Below are positions 6,863 through 16,900 of a DNA stretch of 22,961 nt, one piece after another. The position numbers and the translations under genes were made by a program. Within the stretch, counting starts at the first letter, position 1; the number at the start of each line of letters is the position of its first letter. This DNA is from a virus, in IMG/VR virus record IMGVR_UViG_3300025646_000403, positions 1-22,961 of that record; one strand, 5' to 3'. The notes beneath the pieces were generated by a model, which did not search any database, was not told where the DNA came from, and was given only the letters and a program-made list of their open reading frames with translations.

Positions 6863-9375
6863 TGTCTACAGATTTAAAAACTTCTTTACTTGTTGAAGAT
6901 CAAGTTCCTGAATTTGTTCGGGAAGAACACCCACTCTTTATTTCTTTTCTTGAGGCTTACTATGAATTTCTTGAACAAGAACAAGGTGTTCAGAATAATG
7001 ACTTAACTTCAAAATCTAAACTTCTTCGAAATGTATCAGACGTTGATGCTTCAATTGATGAGTTTGAAGAAAGTTTTATTAATAACTTTGCATCTTTAAT
7101 ACCACAAGATGCAATTTCAGATAAAGCATTTCTCATCAAAAATGTTTTACCACTTTATCTGGCAAGAGGTAATGAAAAATCTTATACTTTTCTTTTTCGA
7201 CTTCTTTATGGTCAAGATGTTGAATTAACACTTCCAAGAAATAATATTCTTCGTGCATCAGCTGGTGATTGGACACAAGAAAATGTGTTGCGTATTGATG
7301 ACAACATTTATTCTTTCTATACTGGTGATGGTTCAACTACAACTTTTCTTTTAGCTCAACAAGTTGGTGAAGGTGATGTTACTGTTTATGTTGATGATGT
7401 AGAAACAACATCTGGATTCTTTATTCGAAAAGAATCAAAGAAAATTATTTTTAACACAGCGCCTGCTGATGGTGCTGACATTGAAGTTCACTATGATAAT
7501 TTCAATGAAAATTTACTGAACAATCGTAGAGTGGTTGGTTCTTCTTCTGGTGCAAGTGCAATTATTGAGAGAGCCATTCCACGATTGATCGGTGTTCAAA
7601 CATCAACAGAATTATACATTACTACAAATACACTTCTTGGTACATTTTTAAATGCTGAAGTGGTTACAATGGATATCATTGCTGATGATGGTGTGACACT
7701 TATTCAGATTGGTTCTGAAACAGTTTCACCACTCAGTCAAATTACAGTCACGGAAGGTGGTTCAGGATATAATGTTGGTGACCCAGTTCTTGTTACTGGT
7801 GGTTTACCACTTACACCTGCTGAAGCAATCGTTGGATCTATCTTTACGGGTGCTGTTGATTCAGCAAATGTAGGGTTAGGTGGTGCAGGATTCCAACTTG
7901 GTGGTATTGTTTCTGCCTCAAATGTTTCTGGTACAATCACACTTGCTGTGACATCCGTTGATGATTCTGGTGCGAATTCAGCAAATTCGTTTACAATTTT
8001 TACAGACGTAATTGATACTTACGCAAATGTCTTAATTTCAGCATCTGATTATGGTTTTCCTGCAAACGTAATACCAACAGGTGAAAATGTTTCGACACGA
8101 TTAATTGACGCATTGTCAAAAGGTACGATTACAGGCATTGGGCCTATGACTGCACTTACTGTTCTTTTTGCAGATGTAAGTGCCAACGGTGCAATCTTTG
8201 ATGCTGATGGTGCTAAGATTGAAACGCTTGCAAATACATTTATTGATATTAAATCGTTTGGTTCTTTAGGTCGTATTCAAATCAATGATGGTGGTGATGG
8301 ATATGAAATTGGTGATGAAATTGTGTTTGGTGCAAATCCATCTGGTGTCTATGGTGTTGGCGCAGCTGCAGCAGTTACAAATGTAAGTTCAATTGGTGCG
8401 ATCACAAAGATTGAGTTTCAACCATCGAGAATTACTGGTACTGCTAATACAGAATCAGGTAACGTCACAATTGTAGGAAATGGAACAGCATTTGATACTG
8501 AATTAGAAGTTGGTTCTCAGATTATGATTAACTCTGAGGCTCGATATGTAAATTCAATTTCTTCTGCAACATCTTTAAATGTGAATGTTGCTTTTGGTCG
8601 AACATCTACAGAAAGACGGGTTGGTCTGTTTGATCAGTATTTAATTGGTGGCCAAGGTTATGTTCAGAATAACTTTCCAGCGATTACAGTATCTTCTGCA
8701 AACACTTCAGCTGCCAATGCGAATGTAGAAATCATTGCTTTGATGGGTGATGGAGAAACGATTACCGCAAGCACATCGACTGTTGCTGGTCAAATTCGAA
8801 CAATACGAATCACCAACCCAGGTAAAGGATACGAGTTTCTGCCTGCGGTTGACCTCACACAATCTGGTGATGGTAATGCAACTGCTGAAGCCGCAATTGA
8901 ACGATCTTACGTTTCTCTTGCTGGTCGTTGGTTAAGTTCTGAAAGTATTCTATCTGCCTTTGAAAGAAAAGTTCAAGGTCTAGATTATTACATTGATTTT
9001 ACCTATGTAACTGAAGTGGCAGTAGAATTTGCAAAATATAAAGAAATTCTCAAAGGATTGTTGCATCCGGCTGGTTTCAAGAACTATGCTGAGTTTCCAA
9101 TCATTAAAACAATCGATGTTCCTCTCACAACAAATACTGCAAAAGACCTATCGGTGTCTGGTCTTGTTGAAATTACAAATGGATCTATCACCGTTACGGG
9201 TACGAACACACGATTCAATGTTGCAAATACACTTGGTATTCTCACAATCGGAACACAGATTGCAGTCAACAATGAAATACGAACAGTCAATAATATCATA
9301 AGTAATACAAGTTTGACGGTTTCAAACGCATTTTCTACTAATGCATCATCACAGACCGTCATTTTAGTCACATAA
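6862..9375 (+). CDS. gp7: Baseplate wedge protein, gp7-like, rebuilt with beta modules
   Basis: This 837-residue protein lies between gp6 and gp8, the position of gp7 in T4. Its first 125 residues (FISFLEAYYEFLEQEQG, later LIKNVLPLYLARGNEKSYTFLFRLLYGQDVEL) resemble the segment of T4 gp7 ending in SYKFLFKVLYNEEVEIEI. Residues 734-739 (LHPAGF) match the later VHPVGF of T4 gp7. Between these anchors lie beta-rich GSGY modules (near residues 293-310, 472-490 and 648-662) and a TGTxTxF-type module (about 531-586), with a second copy as a C-terminal extension (about 767-836). The large N-terminal part of T4 gp7 (1,032 residues in total) appears absent. In T4, gp7 links gp6, gp8 and gp10 in each wedge. 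The assignment is by position and remembered homology, not a computed alignment. Confidence 0.7.
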   Translation: MSTDLKTSLLVEDQVPEFVREEHPLFISFLEAYYEFLEQEQGVQNNDLTSKSKLLRNVSDVDASIDEFEESFINNFASLIPQDAISDKAFLIKNVLPLYLARGNEKSYTFLFRLLYGQDVELTLPRNNILRASAGDWTQENVLRIDDNIYSFYTGDGSTTTFLLAQQVGEGDVTVYVDDVETTSGFFIRKESKKIIFNTAPADGADIEVHYDNFNENLLNNRRVVGSSSGASAIIERAIPRLIGVQTSTELYITTNTLLGTFLNAEVVTMDIIADDGVTLIQIGSETVSPLSQITVTEGGSGYNVGDPVLVTGGLPLTPAEAIVGSIFTGAVDSANVGLGGAGFQLGGIVSASNVSGTITLAVTSVDDSGANSANSFTIFTDVIDTYANVLISASDYGFPANVIPTGENVSTRLIDALSKGTITGIGPMTALTVLFADVSANGAIFDADGAKIETLANTFIDIKSFGSLGRIQINDGGDGYEIGDEIVFGANPSGVYGVGAAAAVTNVSSIGAITKIEFQPSRITGTANTESGNVTIVGNGTAFDTELEVGSQIMINSEARYVNSISSATSLNVNVAFGRTSTERRVGLFDQYLIGGQGYVQNNFPAITVSSANTSAANANVEIIALMGDGETITASTSTVAGQIRTIRITNPGKGYEFLPAVDLTQSGDGNATAEAAIERSYVSLAGRWLSSESILSAFERKVQGLDYYIDFTYVTEVAVEFAKYKEILKGLLHPAGFKNYAEFPIIKTIDVPLTTNTAKDLSVSGLVEITNGSITVTGTNTRFNVANTLGILTIGTQIAVNNEIRTVNNIISNTSLTVSNAFSTNASSQTVILVT

Positions 9376-9378
9376 ATA
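9371..9378 (+). promoter_or_regulatory. Putative late promoter octamer (CATAAATA) before gp8
   Basis: This NATAAATA octamer contains the stop codon of the gp7-like gene and ends seven bases before the gp8 ATG at 9386. A start at the usual distance of about six to seven bases would give an almost leaderless gp8 transcript. The stretch between the octamer and ATG is AAAAATT-like and has no Shine-Dalgarno. Location exactly at a gene junction supports it; AT-richness weakens it. Confidence 0.42.
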
Positions 9379-9385
9379 AAAAATT

Positions 9386-10945
9386 ATGGCATTAACTTAT
9401 ACATCAGAGAAAATCTCACTCAATAACGCTGACCTGTTCAAAGATTCATTTTCTGCGACAAGTCCAGCCATACAATATGTTTTCATTGGAAATCATACAC
9501 CTTACGCAAATGAATCTTCTCCAGACGCAATTGTAGAGACAATCGCTACAGAAAAAGACGTTTGGGATAATATGTTTGGTGCCAAAAGAGTTACTGCTAA
9601 CGATGTTGAGTTTGTAATTCCAAGAGTTTACTGGACAGCAGACACCAAATATCGTCAATATGACGATACAATTACATTTACAGATTTATTATCTGCAAAC
9701 ACAGATCAGAATTTGAAAGCATTTTACGCAATTACATCGGATCGAAATGTCTATAAGTGTCTTTCAAATAACGCTTCTGGAAACTCTACGGTCGAACCAA
9801 CAGGTGATTATACAACATCAAATGGTGTGATTTCTACTGCGGATGGTTATATTTGGAAATACATGTATAACATTCGACCATCAAATAAGTTTTTGACAAC
9901 CAATTGGATGCCTATTCCAACAAGAGCTGCAGCTGCCACGACACTCTCTGACTATAATCTTGATGATACTGGTGTTGTTGATGGTGAATTGACGACCGTT
10001 GTAATTGAAAATGGTGGTTCTGGATACTATCATAGTGTGGTGACCGTATCATCGTTTACAACTGGTTGCACGACATTAACTCTTGCAAATACGACAAATG
10101 TGGCTGCAAACATGACAGTCACCGGTACAGGTATACCAACAGCTACACATATCTCTACTGTTGATACACCAAACAACAGAATCACACTCTCATCTTCTGC
10201 AATCGCAAATGGTGGTGGTTCTGGTAATAATCTAACAATTACAACCAGGGTATTCTTTGATGGTGATGGCCAAGATGCTGCTGCTTCAGTTACACTTGCA
10301 AATGATTCCATTTCAAAAGTAACTATATCTACAGTTGGAACTGGTTATTCATATGCAAATGTGTTTATTTACGGTTCTGGTTCTGGTGCAAATGGTCGAT
10401 GTATCATTGCACCTAAGTTTGGTCACGCATTCAATCCAGCAAAAGATTTATTGACATCCAGAGTTATGGTTACCAGTAAAATTGGTGATATTGACTCTAC
10501 AGAAAGTGGTCTTATCTCAGTAGACACTTCATTCAGACAATTTGGTCTTCTCCGAAATCCGCATAAATATGGTCAAACATCGAGGGCAAATAATTCTACT
10601 GCAAATGCTGTAATCTCTCAAGCAAGAACTTTGACACTTACTCCAGGCTCAGCCTTTACATTAGATGAGTATGTTTATCAAGGAAATTCAGCAAACAACG
10701 CAACTGCATATGGTTATGTTTACTCTCAATCTGCAACACAGATAAAGATTACAAAGGTACAAGGCACATTTTCTGTGGGTCTTTCTGTAATTGGTGCAAG
10801 TTCTGGTGTTTCAAGAACTGTTGTGTCATCAATCGACCCAGAATTTGAACCATATACAGGCGATATATTATATGTTGAGAATGCAGTAAAGACAGATAGA
10901 GAAGATGGTCAAGCAGAAAATATTAGATTCGTATTACAGTTCTAA
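9386..10945 (+). CDS. gp8: Baseplate wedge protein gp8
   Basis: This 519-residue protein matches T4 gp8 at several anchors in order: KDVWDNMFGAKRV (residues 58-69; T4 has DMWTHMMGTVKV), VIPRVYW (77-83; VIPRRDW in T4), a DGYIWKYMYNI segment near 152-163 (DGYVWEYLFEI in T4) and the end GDILYVENAV followed by ENIRFVLQF (T4 ends GEMIYMENRPP and INILFTF). Gp8 dimerises and holds gp7 and gp10 in the outer wedge. The protein is about 185 residues longer than T4 gp8 (334). The extra length is mostly a central insertion (about 200-335) with two GSGY motifs and a TGTGIP-type beta module like those of fibre proteins. The stop is nine bases before the next ATG. Confidence 0.88.
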   Translation: MALTYTSEKISLNNADLFKDSFSATSPAIQYVFIGNHTPYANESSPDAIVETIATEKDVWDNMFGAKRVTANDVEFVIPRVYWTADTKYRQYDDTITFTDLLSANTDQNLKAFYAITSDRNVYKCLSNNASGNSTVEPTGDYTTSNGVISTADGYIWKYMYNIRPSNKFLTTNWMPIPTRAAAATTLSDYNLDDTGVVDGELTTVVIENGGSGYYHSVVTVSSFTTGCTTLTLANTTNVAANMTVTGTGIPTATHISTVDTPNNRITLSSSAIANGGGSGNNLTITTRVFFDGDGQDAAASVTLANDSISKVTISTVGTGYSYANVFIYGSGSGANGRCIIAPKFGHAFNPAKDLLTSRVMVTSKIGDIDSTESGLISVDTSFRQFGLLRNPHKYGQTSRANNSTANAVISQARTLTLTPGSAFTLDEYVYQGNSANNATAYGYVYSQSATQIKITKVQGTFSVGLSVIGASSGVSRTVVSSIDPEFEPYTGDILYVENAVKTDREDGQAENIRFVLQF

Positions 10946-10954
10946 AGGCAAAAC

Positions 10955-13900
10955 ATGGCAACTAATTACAATGTAAACCCGTATTATGACGATTTCGATG
11001 AAACGAAACAGTTTTATCGCATTCTCTTTAGACCAGGTCGTGCCGTTCAGGCTCGTGAACTTACACAGATTCAAACAAATATTCAAAAACAAATTGAGCG
11101 TTTTGGCCAAAGCATTTTCAAAGAAGGTTCGATTGTAATTCCTGGTGGTTTTTCTCTTGATCGCAAACACCATTATGTAAAACTTACAACTTCTTACGGT
11201 ACCAATGTTTCTGATTCTACAATCAGCACACTTGTAAATCGTGTCATTACTGGTGCTAACTCTAATGTTACTGCTATTGTTGTTGATACTGCAATTTCTA
11301 CAACCGCAGGCGATCCACCAACATTGTATGTTCAATATCTAAGTTCGAATACAACTGCAAACGCAACAAACACTCGATTTCAAAGTAGTGAATTAATTGT
11401 AAATGATGTTGGTAATCTTACACTTCAAGTAGCAAATACAAGTAATGTTGTAGGTTTTGGAACAATTTTCACAATTGGTTCGGGTGCAGTATTTACAAGA
11501 GGTGTTTTTGCCTATCATGACGCACAAAGATATATCGCATCAAAATATACTCAGGCAAATAATGTTGTTTTAGGTTTTCAAGTTACTGAATCTACAACAA
11601 CTGCTACAGATGACACTTCACTTCTTGATCCGGCAGTAGGGGCAAGTAACTACATTGCTCCTGGTGCAGATCGTTATAAGATTGCACTTGATCTTTCTCA
11701 TCGTGATCTTCCATTTACAGCTGACCAAGATCCAGATTTTGTTGAGTTGGTTCGTGTTGAAGACGGTGAAATTATTAAAGACAATTTGGATCCACAGTAT
11801 AGTATTCTCGGTGATACACTTGCACGAAGAACATTTGATGAATCTGGTGACTACACAGTAAGACCTTACAACATTCAAATTAAAAACCATCTCAGATCAT
11901 CAAATACAGATTTTGATGGATATTTTGTAACTTCTGATGGTGGTGATGATGATTTATTTGTTGGTCTTATCTCACCAGGAAAAGCCTACGTTAAAGGTTA
12001 TGAAATTCAAGGTGTCTCGAGCAAATACATCACAGGAAATAAAGCAAGAAATTACGCAAACGTAAACAATGCGGTTGTAAGTACCACAATTGGTAACTAC
12101 ATTTACATTACAAATCTACATTCTGTGCCTGATATTGCTAACTTAGGTACGCTATCACTATACAATGAATACAATACTTCAGGTGGAACTTCAAATGGTA
12201 CTCTTGTTGGTACTGCAAAAGTAAGAGGTATCGAATTTTATTCTGGCACACCAGGCAATTCAGACGCACAGTATCGTCTTTGGCTCTTTGATGTGACCAT
12301 GGAAAGTGGTTATGTCTTTGAACGTGACGTAAAACAAATTTATTCTGATAATACTGGTTATGATGATTTTACTGCTGACATTGTACCAACACTTACTGCA
12401 ATTACTGGTTCTGTTTCTCTTACAAGTGGTGAACCTACAGTTGATGGTACTGCAACTCGTTTTACCACAGAGTTGAAGAATGGTGATTACATTACTGTTA
12501 ATAGTGAAACTTTTCGTGTTGGAAACGTAAACAGTTCAATACAGATAACTGCAAATTCAAGTGCTACTGGTTCTATCAATGGTGTGTTTGCTCTTTTAAA
12601 CACAGTATCTTATAATGACACAGAACATTTACCGCATCTTTTTGAAATGCCAAATCAAGTTATTCGTTCTGTTGATCCAACCAATGTAGAAACTATCTAC
12701 GATGTAAAACGAACATATTCAAGAACACTTTCAGCCAATGCAGTTACAATTACTTCTGGTACAGATGAAATTTTCGCTGGTGTTTCTACAACAAATTACA
12801 CTATCTTCATCACAAGTGGAACTCATGCTGGCAATATTGTTTCACCTACCTCTGTTATTACAAGAGGTGGTTCGCCAACAGGTAAGAATATTACAATCGA
12901 CTTAACAAGCCTTGGTGCTGGTTATGCGACAGAAGATATTATTGTTATTGCTAAATTGGCTAAAACAAATTCAGCTGCTGATAAAAAATCTAAAACACTA
13001 CAAGCAAATACTACAATTGATTATGTTGATGCAAATACGGCTCAGGCAACGACAATCTCTCTCGCTAAAGCTGATGTTTTAAATGTTGTTTCTGTTTACA
13101 TGTCTACTGCATCTTTTGGTAGTGCTTATAGTGCATCTGGCGCAGTCGATATTACAAGTCGTTATACAGTTGATACTGGTCAAAGATTAACATATTATGA
13201 TGTTGGTTCAATTGTTTTAAAACCAAATCAACCAAAACCAACTGGCCCAATTAGAATTACATTTAACTATTTTACTCACGGTGCTGGAGATTATTTCTCT
13301 GTTGATTCATATGACATACCTTATGATGATATACCCTCTTTTAATTCTGGAAGTAAGATTTATCAATTAAGAGATTGTTTAGATTTTAGACCTAGAATTA
13401 ATGATGCTGGTACTGGATTTACTGGAACTGGCGCTACTGTTAATGATTTTATTGATCCTTCATCTGATGTTGTTACAGATTATTCATACTACTTACCAAG
13501 AACAGACATTGTTGTATTGAATCGAGATGGGCAATTTAGAATTGTTCAAGGTGTAGATTCATTAACACCTCAACGACCTACTGTTCCTGATGATTCAATG
13601 CTTCTTTTCGTTCTTGAACAAGATGCATATGTTTTTGATGTTGCGAACAACATTAAAGTAACAAAGATTGACAATCGCCGATATACAATGCGTGATATTG
13701 GTAAGATTGAAACCCGAGTTAAAAATCTTGAATATTATACTTTACTTAATCTTCTTGAAAGAGATACACAAGCTTTACAAGTTCAAGATGCTGATGGGTT
13801 TGATAAATTCAAAAATGGATTTATCGTTGACAATTTCTCTGGTCATGGCATTGGAGATGTTTACAATCGTGACTATGGCGTTGCCATTGATGAAGAACGC

Positions 13901-16900
13901 AGAGAGTTAAGACCAATAACTGAAACACAACCTTTACCATTAATTGAATTTATAGGTGCAAATACTGATCCGGCCAATACGACAACCTTAGCCGCTAGAA
14001 CAGCTAACAACTATGTTTATTGGCCTTCTGGTATTATCTCTTTACCATATACACATACAGAATATATTAAGAGTTCAAAGGCCAGTACCACAGAAAATAT
14101 TAATCCATTTAGTTTAATCACTTGGTCTGGTACGATTACTTTAAGTCCATCAAGTGACAAGTGGTTTGACACACAAAGAAAACCAGATTTATACACAAAT
14201 GAAGAAGGTAACTTTGATCACTTAGCTGCTGAAGCTGCTGCCAAAGGTCTTTTCAATATGAATTGGGGATCATGGAGAAATGTTGGTGGTCTTAATATTG
14301 AAAGAACTGGTACATCATTTGAAGTTGTTGAACAAGTCAACAAAAGAGTAGAAAAAGATGTTATCGTGAGCACTTCTTTTGCACCAAAAATGAGAAGTGT
14401 TTCAATTGGATTTAGAGCCGAAGGTTTAAAACCTGGGACAAGAGTGTATGTCTATTTTGATAACATTAATGTCACACCCTATTGCACGGCCAAAAATAGT
14501 TTAATTTCACTTACAGCATCAAATGCTCTTCTTTCAGTTGGTCCTTCTGTTTTAGGCACAGTAACAAATAATGGATTTAGAACAGTTAATTTGATTACTG
14601 ATCAAACTGGTAAAATTGATGGTGTCTTTAACTATGATGCAGATGTTTTCAATTTGCCTATTGGTGAAAAATCTTTTAGAATTTCAAGTTCTGTTGTTAA
14701 TGACAGTAATTTTGAAACTTTGGCTGAGGCTATCTTTACATCAAGTGGAGAAATTCAGTTTGTTCGTGATGAATACACATCAACACGAAATGGTACTCTT
14801 GTTCTCAAAACAATTATTGAGAAAGATACATTACCTCCACCACCTCCTCCACCAACACCTTTACCGGATACTGAAATTACAGTAAATCCTGGTGTTATTG
14901 AAGATGAAGTCACCTCTGATCCACCTAAGAATAATGATGAGGTACTAACACCAATTTTAGGACCAGATTTTATTGATCTTGTTTACGGATATGGACTTGG
15001 TCGTTTGGCTGATAGAGGAGGAAAAACATATTGGTTTGGTAAGTTGTCAGAGTATGCTGCAGGAACTCCATACTCAACAATTGAAGGAATTGCTGCTGCT
15101 GCGACAGTTTCAAGCACAGGTCCTTTAGATGGTGATTACAATATTGATGCTCTTTCAATCACAGATACCGCTACTGGTGGTGTTGGTGCAAATGATGCTA
15201 CGGCTGCATTATTTCAGATGGCTTACACACTTCTTAATGGTCGAAAAGGCCAAGGAGGTACAGAAGGTGATGGTGATAGTGATATTAGATTAGTATCAGA
15301 TTTCAGAAAAGCTCTGACAAATAAACCTGGTGGTCGATCAAGTTTAGTTGGCGCACAGTTATATAATATTGGTGATGAGTTACCTGGCGATTACATGGGC
15401 CAAGCAAGATTAGCAAACAGTAGAGCCGCAAAACAGATTGCCTATGGTATTGCTGCTGTAAATAGTGGTTATGTTCCTTCTAGTGTTGTATATTATGATG
15501 ATTGTATTTCGGCTACACTAAAACCTGCATCGGCGAGACCTATCGCAATCATTAATCCTGGTGCTCCTCGTTGCGTTGGCACAGGAAAAGATCCATTGGC
15601 TCAGTCATTCTTTGTTGATCGTGGTCTATTCTTAACAAAAGTTGACCTATTTTTCTCAGAAAAAGATAATACAATTCCAATGCGAATTGAATTGAGAAAA
15701 ATGGTCAATGGTTTGCCTGGATCATTTACGATTCCACTTTCAAATAAAGTTGTTTATCCAGAAGACATTACAACAACATCTGATGGATCAACACCAACAA
15801 CAATTTCATGGGATGCGCCAATCTTCTTAGAACCTGGTGAATATGCACTTGTTCTTTTGGCAGAGACAACCAAATATCGAGTTTGGATTTCTCAGATTGG
15901 TCAAAGAGATATAATTACAAATTCTATTATCTCTGAACAACCATATATCGGTGTTCTGTTTAAGTCACAAAATGCATCGACATGGACACCAGATCAATAT
16001 CAAGACCTGAAGTTTACATTATATCGTGCTGCATTTGATGTTACTGTGACTGGTGCCGTTGAATTTACGATACCTACAGGGCTTTATGGTACGAATTTAC
16101 TTGAGGGTGCTTCAATTGAAGTTTCACCAAATAGTAACATTGCAAGAATATATTCGCCACGACACGGTCAAAATTCTGGTTCTTACATCAGTTTAACTGG
16201 ATTACCAACAGAAAATACTTTTGGTGTGAATTCTGAATCTACGATTGTGGGTATTGGTGTTGATCTTCTTGAAGATGTTCCTTTTGTTATTGCAAATACA
16301 ACACTTGATTCATTTACAATCACATTACCAGGTACAGTAAGTGATAACGTAACTTCGACTTCTCGAATCGTTAATGAAGGTGTTACCATTAGTCGAGACA
16401 TTGTTTATGACACTTATGTTCCAATTATTCCTTCGTTGAGACCATCTGGAACATTTATTGTCAATAAAATTAAAACAACAAGAGCCTCTGATTACACTCT
16501 TGGAACAACATTTAGTTCTATTAAAGTTGGTGAAGTTGATTTTAATGAAACAAAACTTCTTGCAAGTGTACCTAATAAACAACAATTAATGTCAAATAGT
16601 GTAAGTTTCTTGCATAAAGTTGAAATGATAACACAAAATGAATTTTTATCACCTATCATCGATACAGAAGCAATCACAGGTTTGTTTGTAAAGAATGTCA
16701 TCAATAATCCAACTTATGATAATTCTAATTTTACGTCTGCAAATGATATTGTGACAATTGCAAGTAATACGACACCAAATATCCTTGTCACACAAGTTTC
16801 GACTGTAAATGCACAAGGTATCATTACATTTACTGATGCTACTGATATTACAAATGCGGCTGGTATTATTCAAGGTACCTATTTAAATATTACTTCAAAT

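Noticed and set aside
10562-10569. CATAAATA octamer inside gp8
   Set aside because: It lies within the coding region as the codons for His-Lys-Tyr, with no gene start nearby. It shows that the octamer can occur by chance in this AT-rich DNA.
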